A DNA stretch of 64,000 bases from Microvirga sp. BSC39. Lineage in GTDB: Bacteria > Pseudomonadota > Alphaproteobacteria > Rhizobiales > Beijerinckiaceae. Positions 15,709 through 24,278 of this stretch are shown here, one piece after another. The position numbers were made by a program, and so were the translations under genes. Under the pieces are notes generated by a model. The model was not told the origin of the DNA. It was given only the letters and a program-made list of their open reading frames with translations, and did not search any database. Location: positions 174,113 through 238,112 of the forward strand of contig NZ_JPUG01000070.1 of assembly GCF_000739015.1 (NCBI RefSeq), written 5' to 3'. Within the stretch, counting starts at the first letter, position 1, and each line of letters starts with the position of its first letter.

Positions 15709-17976
15709 TTACCAGCGGATCGTCGCGTTGAGAGCGAAGGTGCGGCCCGATGCGCGCAACAGATCGAGGTTGCGGTTGGAGGCCAGCACGCCGGCCACAT
15801 CCTGGGCGTTGTGGTACTCGGCATCCAGAAGGTTGTAGGCGCTCAGGTTGAGCGAGAGATTCGGCGTCGGGTCGTAGAAGACCAGGGCATCCATCGTCAC
15901 ATAGGAATCCGGCCGGAAGTAGGTCGCATCGCTCACCCGGTTCTTTCCCGCAGCACCGCGCGCTCTGACCTCGGCGCCCCAGCCGGCTTCATGCTGGTAG
16001 CGGATGCCCGCATGGGCTGTGAACGGATCGACGGAGTCGATCGGAAGCCCCGTCTCCTCGTCCTCGCCCTGCGCATAGGCCAGCGCTCCGAAGATCGACC
16101 AGTTCGGGGTGAGGCGCCAGTCGCCCTTGGCCTCGATGCCCCAGATCCGCACGTTCGACAGGTTCTGGTATTGAAACTGGGTGAGGCCTGCCGGAGACGT
16201 GCCGACGGTCACCGTCTCGATGAAGTCGTTATAGAGATTGTAGAAGCCCGACACCTGGAAGCTGGAGCCGTTGTCGAAGCGCCCGCGCAGACCGACTTCG
16301 AAGCCGTCGCTGGTCTCCGGCTTGAGATTGCCGTTCGGCAGGATCTCATAGAAGAAGATCGGATTCGAGAAGCCGAAATTCGCCGTGTCGTAGGGCGGCG
16401 CGCGGAAGCCGCGGGCATACTGACCGAACACACGCAGCTGATCCGTCAGGTCGTAGGTGATGCCGAACTTGGGCGAGACGGCGAATTCGTTCTGCTCCTC
16501 GACGGCGAAGTCGCGCTGGTTCGAGCGGTCGAAATCCGCATCCGGGTTCGGATCGAGATGATAGGTGTCGAAGCGGATGGCGGGAATGATGCGCAGCCTT
16601 CCATAGCGCGCGGTGTCCTGCACGTAGAGGCCGGCCTGCACCGTCTCCGTGTCAGGAAAATTCTTGTTGGGGAAGGTCTCGCCGGAGATCGTGGGCGTCT
16701 CGACGCCCGTGTCGAGATTCCGCTCGATCCTGTTGCGCGGACGCGACGTGGTGGTCGAGTCGATGGAGGCACCGTAGATGAAGCTGTGCTCCCACTCGCC
16801 CCATTGGCGGGTGCCCGAGAACTGAACTTCAGCGCCGTAGATCTCCTGGTTGAATCCGAAATCCGAGAAGCGGATGCGGTTCGGCTCGGCCGGTGGACCC
16901 GTAAACGATGTGCCGCGCTGCTGCAGCGTCTTCTCCTCGCGGTCCACCTTCGTCCAGTACACGCTGGTGCGCACCGTGTCGGCCACGGACCAGGTCACGG
17001 GCAGCGTCCAGTCGAAGCTCAGGCGCGGCCGGGTGGTGGTGTCCTCCGCATCGGAATCGAACACGCGGCTAAAGGGCATGCCACCGCCGCCGGGCATGTT
17101 CGAGCGGTCGCTGAGAAGCTCCGTGCCGACCTCCTTGCGCAGGAACTCGCCGGTGAACTTGAACTGCCCCCAATCGCCTGCATTGTAGAGCAGCTTGGCG
17201 AGCACGTTGTCGGCGGAGAAGTCCTGCGGGTTGGGCCGCAGCGTCGAGTCGTCGTCGAGGTTGGGCCGCACCTCGTGACCCTGGCGGTGGGTGTAGAGGA
17301 TGAGCGACTCCCACGGCCCGAAGCGCCAGGCTCCGGTATAGGTCTGCAGGAAGCTTCTGTCCTCGCTGTCGTAGCCCGTCTTGGCCGAGAGATACCAATC
17401 CTTGCCGACGAGATTGAGGTAATCGGACGGATCCTTGGTGACATAGGAGACCACGCCGCCGATGGCGTCGCTGCCATAAAGAGCCGAGGACGGACCGCGG
17501 ATGATCTCGACCTGCTTCAGGCTGTCGAAATCGACGAAGTCGCGGGTATAGGTGCCCGCACCGATATTGGTCTCGGGAAAGTCCGGGATCTTGACCCCAT
17601 CCACCTGCACGCGCACGCGGTTCTCGCCGATGCCGCGGATCACGTAATTGGTGGCGCCGCCGCGCGACGGCTGATTGCCGACGGAGACGCCGGGCTCCTC
17701 GCGGGCGAGATCGCGCGGGGAGTTGATGTTCTTCCGGTCGATCTCCTGCTGCGACGTGACGCTCACCGTCGAGGGGCTGTCATAGACGGGCGTCGGTGCA
17801 CGCTCGGCCGTGACCGTGATGGCGTCGAGCGTGGTGAACAGGGGCGCCTCCGGCGTCGGGGCCTGCGCTTGCGCCTGCGCGCCGGTGGCCAGCGTCGCGC
17901 CCGTGAGAGGGGCGAGAACGAGAAGGGCAAGGGGTGAGGTGGACGCGCGAAGGCCTTCGCGCAGGAAGGTAATCAT
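15709..17976 (-). CDS. hmuR: TonB-dependent heme/hemoprotein outer-membrane receptor
   Basis: A 755-residue outer-membrane receptor. It has a signal peptide (cleavage near ATGAQAQAQA), a TonB box (DAITVTAERA), a plug domain (VIRGIGENRVRVQVDGVKI, QVEIIRGPSSALYGSDAIGG) and a 22-strand-type barrel ending in an aromatic residue (NATIRW). A FRAP motif (RGFRAPPYD) and an NPNL-like LPNGNLKPETS mark the heme-receptor branch, and the context of HmuQ, HutX, HutZ and HmuPTUV makes heme the probable substrate. No histidine occurs in the plug or between FRAP and LPNGNL, unlike the His pair needed in enterobacterial HemR. TonB/ExbBD genes are not in this window. Confidence 0.9.
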   Translation of the reverse strand: MITFLREGLRASTSPLALLVLAPLTGATLATGAQAQAQAPTPEAPLFTTLDAITVTAERAPTPVYDSPSTVSVTSQQEIDRKNINSPRDLAREEPGVSVGNQPSRGGATNYVIRGIGENRVRVQVDGVKIPDFPETNIGAGTYTRDFVDFDSLKQVEIIRGPSSALYGSDAIGGVVSYVTKDPSDYLNLVGKDWYLSAKTGYDSEDRSFLQTYTGAWRFGPWESLILYTHRQGHEVRPNLDDDSTLRPNPQDFSADNVLAKLLYNAGDWGQFKFTGEFLRKEVGTELLSDRSNMPGGGGMPFSRVFDSDAEDTTTRPRLSFDWTLPVTWSVADTVRTSVYWTKVDREEKTLQQRGTSFTGPPAEPNRIRFSDFGFNQEIYGAEVQFSGTRQWGEWEHSFIYGASIDSTTTSRPRNRIERNLDTGVETPTISGETFPNKNFPDTETVQAGLYVQDTARYGRLRIIPAIRFDTYHLDPNPDADFDRSNQRDFAVEEQNEFAVSPKFGITYDLTDQLRVFGQYARGFRAPPYDTANFGFSNPIFFYEILPNGNLKPETSDGFEVGLRGRFDNGSSFQVSGFYNLYNDFIETVTVGTSPAGLTQFQYQNLSNVRIWGIEAKGDWRLTPNWSIFGALAYAQGEDEETGLPIDSVDPFTAHAGIRYQHEAGWGAEVRARGAAGKNRVSDATYFRPDSYVTMDALVFYDPTPNLSLNLSAYNLLDAEYHNAQDVAGVLASNRNLDLLRASGRTFALNATIRW

Positions 17977-18140
17977 CCTGACGATTCCAGTCTTTCATAG
18001 TGTTTTTCTTGAGGACTGGCTGGCTCGCGCAGAAATCGAATTCACGCTGGCTGGCTACTCGCCCATCTCCTGCCGGAGAAGGGTTTACATCCGATAGCCA
18101 AATCAAGTAACTGCGTCAATACGGGCTCTCGTCTTCGTAG

Positions 18141-18206
18141 TTTTACATAGTTCTAAACTGCGAATACATGAGCGGATTTCTAATATGCAGTTTAGAGCAA
18201 GTAAAA
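18141..18206. promoter_or_regulatory. Mirrored operator candidate between divergent heme operons
   Basis: Two copies of GCAGTTTAGA(A/G)C followed after 2-3 bases by GTAAAA face outward: one on the plus strand toward hmuP (18187-18206) and one on the minus strand toward hmuR (18161-18141). The TTTAGAA core resembles a half-site of the rhizobial Irr iron-control element. The copies lie about 25 bases apart in a 243-base intergenic space. Assignment to Irr or HmuP is inference. Confidence 0.5.
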
Positions 18207-18219
18207 TCTGGGGACCATC

Positions 18220-18390
18220 GTGCACAACCCGCCTTCACCATCGGACATCAAGCCTGACAGGGCACCTCCGGCGAAAGAGATCGATGTGGCAAGCCTGATC
18301 GGAGCGGGGCGCGAGGTGGTGCTCCTCCACCGGGGCGAACGCTACCGCCTGCGCGTCACCGCCAGCGGCAAGCTGATCCTCACCAAGTAG
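18220..18390 (+). CDS. hmuP: HemP/HmuP hemin uptake protein
   Basis: A 56-residue protein starting with GTG after GGGGA. The HemP/HmuP signature is present: IDVASLIGAGREVVLLHRGE, YRLRVTASGKLILTK. In Bradyrhizobium HmuP is needed, with Irr, to activate hmuR, and binds its promoter. The gene is first in the plus-strand heme import operon, 14 bases before the hmuT start, and divergent from the receptor gene, which is the standard arrangement. At this length it is easily missed by automatic gene finding. Confidence 0.88.
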   Translation: MHNPPSPSDIKPDRAPPAKEIDVASLIGAGREVVLLHRGERYRLRVTASGKLILTK

Positions 18391-18403
18391 AAGGATGCTC
18401 TCG

Positions 18404-19267
18404 ATGCTGTCACGCCGCATGCTGCTTCTTGCATCGCCGCTCCTGTTCTGCGCAGCCCCGCTGCGCGCCCAAACCCCGCGCCGGATCGTCAGCGTCGGCG
18501 GCGCGGTGACGGAGATCCTCTACCGCCTCGGCTATTCCGGCGACATCGTCGGCGTGGATTCCACGAGCCTGTACCCCGCCGACGCGCTCAGGACGAAAGC
18601 CAATGTGGGCTATGTCCGCGCCCTTGGCGCGGAAGGCGTGCTCTCGCTCAACCCGAGCCTCGTGGTCGCCTCGGAGGGATCCGGCCCACCGGATGCCCTG
18701 AAGCTGATCGAGCAGGCCGGCGTTCGCATCATCCGCGTGACCGACGAGCCGAGCCCCGCCGGCATCGTGAAGCGTGTCGAGGCGATTGCGCAGGCTCTTG
18801 GTGCCCCCAAGCAGGGCTCAGCGCTCGTGAAAGAAATCGAGGCAGGCTTTGCCGGGCTTGCCGAGGCGAGAGCCGGGGTCAAGCGCGCGACCCGCACGCT
18901 CTTGGTCCTGTCGCTCCAGAACGGACGGCCGCTCGTCGGCGGGCAAGGAACCACGGCCGATGCCATGCTCGCGCTGGCCGGAGCCACCAACGCGGCATCG
19001 TCTCTCACCGGCTGGAAGCCCCTGTCGGACGAAGGCCTGATCGCGGCGGCGCCCGAGGCCATCGTCATGATGAACCACGGGCCCGGCGGCGCGGCCTCCG
19101 ATCCCTTCGCCTATCCGGCCTTTGCGGCGACGCCCGCCGCCGAGGGCCGGCGCCTCGTGGTGATGGATTCGCTCTATCTCCTCGGCTTCGGCCCGCGCAC
19201 CCCCGATGCGGCGCGCGACCTGATGGCCGCGCTCCATCCCGATCAGGTCGCCCAGGCGAAGCCATGA
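18404..19267 (+). CDS. hmuT: Heme ABC importer periplasmic binding protein HmuT
   Basis: A 287-residue cluster-A type binding protein with a signal peptide (SRRMLLLASPLLFCAAPLRAQ) and the domain start RRIVSVGGAVTEILYRLGYSGDIVGVD typical of hemin-binding BtuF/HmuT-like proteins. Of two close ATGs the second was chosen because AGAAGG sits eight bases before it. HmuT shuttles heme across the periplasm to HmuUV. Its stop overlaps the hmuU start by four bases (ATGA). Confidence 0.93.
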   Translation: MLSRRMLLLASPLLFCAAPLRAQTPRRIVSVGGAVTEILYRLGYSGDIVGVDSTSLYPADALRTKANVGYVRALGAEGVLSLNPSLVVASEGSGPPDALKLIEQAGVRIIRVTDEPSPAGIVKRVEAIAQALGAPKQGSALVKEIEAGFAGLAEARAGVKRATRTLLVLSLQNGRPLVGGQGTTADAMLALAGATNAASSLTGWKPLSDEGLIAAAPEAIVMMNHGPGGAASDPFAYPAFAATPAAEGRRLVVMDSLYLLGFGPRTPDAARDLMAALHPDQVAQAKP

Positions 19268-20346
19268 CAACAATTGCGCTTCGACAGGGTCGCGTCCGGA
19301 CAGGTTTTCGCGAATCCAGGGCTTTGCTGCTGACCGCTCTTGCGGTGCTGGTGCTGCTGGTGAGCCTCGCGGCGCTCGGCCTCGGGGCCACGGGCGTTCC
19401 GCTGTCGCGGACGCTGTCCATCGTCGCGGATGCCATCATGGGCCGCACGGCAGCGATGAGTGGCGACGGGCTCATCATCCTGCAGGTGCGCCTGCCGCGT
19501 CTGCTGCTCGGTCTCCTCATCGGCGCGGCGCTCGCCTCGTCCGGCGCCCTGATGCAGGGCCTCTTCCGCAACCCGCTCGCCGATCCTGGCCTCATCGGCG
19601 TCTCGGCAGGAGCGGCCCTGGCGGCCGCCACGACGATCGTCCTCGGGGATGCGCTGCTGGCGCGGCTGATCGGGCCACTGCCGTTCACGGCCCTGCCCAT
19701 CGGCGCCTTCACCGGCGGGTTGCTGACGACCCTTGCGCTCTATGTCGTCGCGACGCGCAGCGGCCGCACCTCGATCGCCACCATGCTGCTCGCCGGCGTC
19801 GCTTTCGGTGCGCTGTCCGGCGCGGTCATGGGCCTGTTCTCGTATGTGAGCGACGACCGGCAGCTGCGCGATCTTTCCTTCTGGTCCCTCGGTTCCTTGA
19901 GCGGCGCGACCTGGGCGAAGACCATGACGGTCGTACCCTTCATCCTGCCCACTCTTCTCGCCATGCCCTTTCTGGCGCGCGGCCTGAACGCCCTCGCGCT
20001 CGGCGAGGCGGAGGCCTTCCATCTCGGCGTGCCGGTGCAGCGGGTCAAAGCACTGGCGATCCTGCTCGTGGCGGTCGCCGTCGGCGCTTCGGTGGCCGCC
20101 GCCGGCATGATCGGTTTCGTCGGAATCGTCGTGCCGCATATGCTGCGCCTGATGGCGGGCGCCGACCACCGGATGCTGCTCCCCGCCTCGGCGCTGCTCG
20201 GCGCCGCCCTGCTTGTGGCCGCCGACACGGTGGCGCGCACCGTCGCGGCACCGGCGGAGCTGCCGATCGGCATCCTCACCGCGGCCATCGGCGCGCCGTT
20301 CTTCCTCTGGCTCCTGCTGCGCCGCCCGGGAGGCATGGCCCTATGA
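19264..20346 (+). CDS. hmuU: Heme ABC importer permease HmuU (FecCD family)
   Basis: A 360-residue FecCD-family permease with about ten transmembrane helices. Family marks include LPRLLLGLLIGAALASSGALMQGLFRNPLADPGLIGVS (in pieces: GALMQGLFRNPLADPG), FWSLGSLSGATW and the cytoplasmic coupling loop region MIGFVGIVVPHMLRLMAGADH. It forms the channel of the heme importer with HmuV. It overlaps both neighbours by four bases, so hmuT, hmuU and hmuV are translationally coupled. Confidence 0.95.
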   Translation: MTTIALRQGRVRTGFRESRALLLTALAVLVLLVSLAALGLGATGVPLSRTLSIVADAIMGRTAAMSGDGLIILQVRLPRLLLGLLIGAALASSGALMQGLFRNPLADPGLIGVSAGAALAAATTIVLGDALLARLIGPLPFTALPIGAFTGGLLTTLALYVVATRSGRTSIATMLLAGVAFGALSGAVMGLFSYVSDDRQLRDLSFWSLGSLSGATWAKTMTVVPFILPTLLAMPFLARGLNALALGEAEAFHLGVPVQRVKALAILLVAVAVGASVAAAGMIGFVGIVVPHMLRLMAGADHRMLLPASALLGAALLVAADTVARTVAAPAELPIGILTAAIGAPFFLWLLLRRPGGMAL

Positions 20347-21131
20347 GCGCGCTCCTGGAAGCTACGGATCTCGCCTATCACAGCGGAGGCAGAGCACTGG
20401 TCGACGGCATCGATCTCTCGTTCGCCGGCGGCTCCTTCACGGTCATTGTCGGCCCCAACGGCGCCGGCAAGTCGACACTGCTGCGGCTCCTGTGCGGCGA
20501 GCTTGCGCCTGCACGTGGCAACGTGCGCTGGAACGGGGAGAAGCTGCACGCGATCCCGGCCTGGCGTCTGGCCCATCGCAGGGCCGCGATGCCCCAGGCC
20601 TCTGATCTCAACTTCCCCTTCACGGTCTTCGAGGTGGCAAGCCTCGGCACGCAAGGAATCGGCCGCGGCCTGTCCGGCAGCGACCGGCAGCGTCTGGCTT
20701 TTGAGGCCTTGGAACAGGCGGATGTCGCCCATCTGGCGCCGCGCAACTATCAGACCCTCTCGGGCGGAGAGCGGCAGCGGGTTCATTTCGCCCGGGTGCT
20801 GGCGCAGCTCGCGGCCGGCCGAACGCTGGAAGCGCAGCAGGCCCTGTTCCTCGACGAGCCCATCGCGAGTCTCGACCTGAAGCACCAGCTTGCTCTGCTT
20901 GAGTCCGCGAAAAATCTCGCACGCAGGGGGCTCGCCGTCATCGCCGTCCTGCACGACCTGCAGCTGGCCGCCGGCGTGGCCGACGACCTCGTTCTCCTGC
21001 ACCAGGCCCGTCTTGTGACCCGCGGATCACCCGATACGGTCCTCACCCCCGCTACCCTCGCAGAGGTTTTCGGCGTGGCCCTGCATGGGAATGCGCTTCC
21101 GACAAGTCCCTGGATGCGCGTCCAGGCCTAG
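20343..21131 (+). CDS. hmuV: Heme ABC importer ATP-binding protein HmuV
   Basis: A 262-residue ATPase. Walker A is GPNGAGKSTLL, the signature is LSGGERQRVHFARVL, Walker B is ALFLDEPIASLD and the switch histidine is in AVLHDLQLAA. The C-terminal half matches hemin-importer ATPases (DLVLLHQARLVTRGSPDTVLTPATL). It powers heme entry into the cytosol, where HutX, HutZ and the IsdG-type enzyme from the divergent operon would handle it. Last gene of the hmuPTUV operon. Confidence 0.95.
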   Translation: MSALLEATDLAYHSGGRALVDGIDLSFAGGSFTVIVGPNGAGKSTLLRLLCGELAPARGNVRWNGEKLHAIPAWRLAHRRAAMPQASDLNFPFTVFEVASLGTQGIGRGLSGSDRQRLAFEALEQADVAHLAPRNYQTLSGGERQRVHFARVLAQLAAGRTLEAQQALFLDEPIASLDLKHQLALLESAKNLARRGLAVIAVLHDLQLAAGVADDLVLLHQARLVTRGSPDTVLTPATLAEVFGVALHGNALPTSPWMRVQA

Positions 21132-21280
21132 AGCATCCTGCTGCCTGGGGTGGGGCCGGCAGCATACAGGCTGCAGGCGTCGCCAACCTGGAGGGTTGGT
21201 GACCATCAAGGTCGCGTCATCGACCTTCCGGGGATTGCCGCCCGCACAAACGCCCAGGCTCGAAGAACAGGCCTGCCGTT

Positions 21281-21304
21281 GGCGCTGCCCGCGTGGGCAG
21301 CGCC
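21281..21304. terminator. Hairpin between hmuV and the L,D-transpeptidase-like gene
   Basis: A perfect 10-bp inverted repeat (GGCGCTGCCC / GGGCAGCGCC) with a 4-base loop lies between convergent genes. There is no T-run, so it is a weak bidirectional terminator candidate. The 195-base gap also has a smaller hairpin CCAACC / GGTTGG near 21185. Confidence 0.45.
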
Positions 21305-21326
21305 CGCACCGGGGCTGGCGGCGGTG

Positions 21327-22031
21327 TTATGCCGGCAGGACGATCACCTTCGTCTTGACCGGCGTTTGGTCGTACAGGTGCATCATGTCCTGCGTGAGCA
21401 GGCCGACGCAGCCGCTGGTGATGCCGTTGCCGATCGATTCCGCGTCGAGGCTGGCATAGATCGTGTAGAGCGTGTAGGCGCCGTTCTGATAGAGATGGAG
21501 CGTGCGCGCGCCGAGCGGGTTGTCGAGGCCGCCCGGCATGCCGCGGGCCCATTTGGCCGCCTCGGGCTGGCGCTTGATCATCGCCGCGGGCGGGGTCCAG
21601 GTCGCCCACTCGCTCTTGCGCCCCACATAGGCGTCCCCGCTCCACCGGAACCCGTCGCGGCCCACATTGGCCCCGTAGCGGGTGGCGTTTCCGTCACCTT
21701 CAATGCGGTAGACGTAGTAATTGCCGGGATCGACGATGATCGTCCCGGGCGCCTCCTTGGTCTCGTAGCGGACGGTCCGGCGGAAATATTTCGGATCGAC
21801 CTTGCTCACATCGATCGCCGGGATCGGGAACTTCTCGTCTGGCACCGGGCCGTAGACCTTCGACGCCTCGGCAAGGCTCATGCCGTCGGATGTCACGCAG
21901 CCGGCCAGTCCCAGCGCGCCGATTCCGGCGGCCGAGCCGGCCAGAAACGACCGGCGGCTGAGAAGCCCCGCCCTCGACCGAACCAAAGCGGCCTCGTCCG
22001 TCTCGCCGGCATCGGCATTCCTACCGTTCAT
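21327..22031 (-). CDS. L,D-transpeptidase-like (YkuD) lipoprotein with altered active site
   Basis: A 234-residue protein. A twin-arginine signal (SRRSFLAG) ends in a lipobox (LGLAGC, lipid Cys about 45), so it is a Tat-exported lipoprotein. The YkuD domain follows (TIIVDPGNYYVYRIEGDGNA, WATWTPPAAMIKRQPEAAKW, NPLGARTLHLY). The catalytic Cys is present (TSGCVG, Cys208), but where active enzymes have IHGT and an Arg after the GC pair, this one has IYAS and Gly. It may therefore be inactive, or use another base. The start was set at the second Met of MIM; the open frame continues upstream without domain content. It is convergent with hmuV. Confidence 0.85.
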   Translation of the reverse strand: MNGRNADAGETDEAALVRSRAGLLSRRSFLAGSAAGIGALGLAGCVTSDGMSLAEASKVYGPVPDEKFPIPAIDVSKVDPKYFRRTVRYETKEAPGTIIVDPGNYYVYRIEGDGNATRYGANVGRDGFRWSGDAYVGRKSEWATWTPPAAMIKRQPEAAKWARGMPGGLDNPLGARTLHLYQNGAYTLYTIYASLDAESIGNGITSGCVGLLTQDMMHLYDQTPVKTKVIVLPA

Positions 22032-22337
22032 GATCATGATTGGGCCGCTTCCCTTGCTTCTGTCGCCCGACGAGACAATGCTCCGGCAACCACCCGCTGA
22101 ATGTATTGTTGAGCCGGAGATTGCCGTCACACGGCTCGATTGGCAAGCCCGGGCCTTCCCTACGCGGGCTTGCCATGCACCAGGGTCGGCAGCGTCCATA
22201 CGGTCTTGCAGTCCGAGGTCGTCGAAGCTGATTGCCTTTCGGGAGGCATGAGGCGACGCCGGAGGAACGATGAGCGGCGCATCTGGTGCAGGAGCAACGG
22301 CGTCTTTCCGGAAGTCGCCCTTGAGAATCTGAGCGCC
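22032..22337. other. Gene-free stretch
   Basis: I see no convincing gene here. Open frames on both strands have no recognisable domain, no good ribosome binding site and run through each other. It may hold the promoter of the L,D-transpeptidase-like gene and decayed remains of the element whose integrase fragment lies next to it. Confidence 0.5.
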
Positions 22338-22823
22338 TCAGGCAGGTCTCCAGGGCGGCTGCACCGCTGGCTTTTGCCAGTCGCTCCTGGCTCTCCCCAT
22401 CCGGGAGCAGGCCTCGGCTTGAGCAAAGGCCCTGGCTTCTTCCCCGCACAGATGCCGATGGGGGCAACCCTCATGGCACGTCGGATCGTCCGTCAGGCCC
22501 ATATCGAGCCGCTTGGTGAAATCCAACGCCGGGACTTTCCAGAGAATTCCTCCGACTCCCGCGTTCCAGGAGGTGCGCTGGCTCGGGCTATCCCGGCAGG
22601 CTGCAAGCACGGCATCGTGAACCGCCTGGGCAAGCTTAGGCGCCTCCGGCTCGGTCAGAGCTTTGAGGTGCTCCTGCTTCGACTTCTCAGGGTCTTTGGT
22701 CTTGAGACTGAGCTTGATGTCCCGCTTGCCGACGACAGGTCGCGAGGCGTCCCAGGCGCCTCTGCGAAGCCAATCAATTCCGATCTTGGGATGCTTCCAG
22801 GGAAGTGACATCGAAAGGGCCAT
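22338..22823 (-). pseudogene. Truncated tyrosine-recombinase (integrase) N-terminus
   Basis: The first 60 or so residues of this 161-codon frame match the start of phage-type integrases with a DUF6538 N-terminal domain: MSLPWKHPKIGIDWLRRG, VVGKRDIKLSLKTKDPEKSK, QEHLKALTEPEA. The rest of the frame (VPALDFTKRLDMG and on) has no integrase character, and the catalytic domain with its R-H-R-Y residues is missing. The gene starts about 75 bases past the 3' end of a tRNA-Leu gene on the same strand, the usual position of an integrase after site-specific insertion. It looks like the relic of an excised or decayed genomic island. Confidence 0.7.
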
Positions 22824-22896
22824 GTGTGCCACTCGCGCAGCCACTCAGCCTCGGTCTATCTGGATTTGCTTGCGGATCAATCCTTTAGAGGATTGT

Positions 22897-22981
22897 TGGT
22901 GCCCAGGAGAGGACTCGAACCTCCACGGTGTTACCCGCTGCTACCTGAAAGCAGTGCGTCTACCAATTCCGCCACCTGGGC
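22897..22981 (-). tRNA. tRNA-Leu, anticodon CAG
   Basis: Read on the minus strand the gene starts GCCCAGG and ends CCTGGGC-A-CCA, with the CCA encoded. The D arm (GCGGAATTGGTAGACGC), the anticodon arm CTGCT-TTCAGGT-AGCAG with anticodon CAG, a long class II variable arm (CGGGTAACACCG) and the T loop GTTCGAG all fit tRNA-Leu reading CUG. An integrase relic lies directly downstream, so this gene probably served as an attachment site. Confidence 0.97.
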
Positions 22982-23161
22982 CTGCCTGTTCGGCGAGGCT
23001 TCGTTTACGGTGCTTCGGACGGCGCGTCAATCACCGAAAATGCGACCGATGCGCTTTCTTCGGCCTGCACCTCTTCACAGGGCAACGGCGTTTGACTAGA
23101 GACATTCAAAATTCCACACCCAAGCTCTGGACCCACAGTCTTGTCCGGGCAGGAGAGTTTC

Positions 23162-24265
23162 ATGATCGGTGCCCTTCGCACGCCTGAGCAGCAAATCGTC
23201 ACCGTCTTCGGCGGGTCGGGCTTCCTGGGCCGCTATGTGGTGAGCCTTCTCGCCCAGCGCGGCTACCGGGTGCTCGTGCCGACCCGGCAGCCGAACATGG
23301 CGAATTTCCTTCCCTTGGGGAAGGTGGGGCAGATCCACCCGATCCATGCCAACCTGCGCAACGAGGATTCAGTGACTCATGCAGTGGCCCGGGCCGATCA
23401 CGTGATCAACTTGGTGGGCATCCTGCAGGAGACGGGCCGCCAGCGCTTCGACACGCTGCAAGCCCAGGCGCCGGCGATGATCGCGCGGCTGGCCAAGAAG
23501 GCAGTCTCCATCACCCATGTGTCGGCCATCGGGGCAGATGCGAACTCGGAGTCGGCCTATGCCCGCTCCAAGGCCGAGGGCGAGGCAGCCCTGCTCCAGG
23601 TGCGGCCGGATGCGGTGATCCTGCGCCCCTCCCTGCTGTTCGGGCCGGGCGACGGCTCCTTCAGCCGTTTCGCGACGCTGGCCCGTATGCTGCCGGTGCT
23701 GCCCCTGCCCGGCGCCGACACCCGCTTCCAGCCGATTTATGCGGGCGATGTGGCGGCGGCCATCGTGGCGGCGGTGGACGGCCGGGTGCCGACCGGCCGC
23801 ACATATGAGCTCGGCGGCCCCGAGATCCGCACCTTGCGCCAGATGATGGAGCTCGTCTTCGAAGTCACCGAGCGCAAGCGCACCATCGTGCCCGTGCCGG
23901 CCAGTGCCGCCAGGGCCATGGGAAGCGTCATGGGCACGCTCGACTGGCTGACCCTCGGCCTCCTGCCGAACGAGCTCGTCACCACCCGCGATCAGGCGAT
24001 CCTGCTCGAGCGCGACAACGTGGTCTCGGAGGGCGCCGCAACCGAGGGCCGCACGCTTCAGGGTTTGGGCATCACGCCGACCACCATCGAGGCCATCGTG
24101 CCGAGCTATCTGGTGCGCTTCCGCAAGACCGGCCAGTTCGACCTCAAGCGCAACGCGACACAAACGATGCCGGACCTGCTCGCCCCCCGCTCGGGAGGAC
24201 CTGAATCCGACTTCCACCCGGAGCGGGCGTCCGGTCCGGCCATCGGCCAGCAGGCGAGCCGCTGA
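23162..24265 (+). CDS. NDUFA9-like NAD(P)-binding SDR protein
   Basis: A 367-residue atypical short-chain dehydrogenase/reductase. The N-terminal nucleotide motif VTVFGGSGFLGRYVVSLLAQRGY is the G-x-x-G-x-x-G fingerprint; further features are HVINLVGILQETGRQRFDTL, HVSAIGAD (the usual YxxxK is AYARSKAEGE) and LRPSLLFGPGDGSFSRF. This is the family of complex I assembly subunit NDUFA9 and yeast Coq11; in alphaproteobacteria it is linked to complex I or ubiquinone, with an unproven role. The ATG has AGGAG six bases upstream. It is convergent with the CysZ-like gene. Confidence 0.9.
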   Translation: MIGALRTPEQQIVTVFGGSGFLGRYVVSLLAQRGYRVLVPTRQPNMANFLPLGKVGQIHPIHANLRNEDSVTHAVARADHVINLVGILQETGRQRFDTLQAQAPAMIARLAKKAVSITHVSAIGADANSESAYARSKAEGEAALLQVRPDAVILRPSLLFGPGDGSFSRFATLARMLPVLPLPGADTRFQPIYAGDVAAAIVAAVDGRVPTGRTYELGGPEIRTLRQMMELVFEVTERKRTIVPVPASAARAMGSVMGTLDWLTLGLLPNELVTTRDQAILLERDNVVSEGAATEGRTLQGLGITPTTIEAIVPSYLVRFRKTGQFDLKRNATQTMPDLLAPRSGGPESDFHPERASGPAIGQQASR

Positions 24266-24278
24266 GAGGCTTAGCCTT

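Noticed and set aside
15811..17937. A 708-codon open frame antisense to the heme receptor gene
   Set aside because: High-GC codon use produces long antisense frames; the protein has no domain, and the opposite strand encodes a clear TonB-dependent receptor.
17977..18219. A cobalamin riboswitch before the outer-membrane receptor
   Set aside because: No B12-box-like sequence is seen, and the neighbourhood is heme, not cobalamin, uptake.
22140..22808. Plus-strand open frame of 222 codons near tRNA-Leu
   Set aside because: No ribosome binding site or domain; opposite to the integrase relic, whose N-terminus is recognisable.
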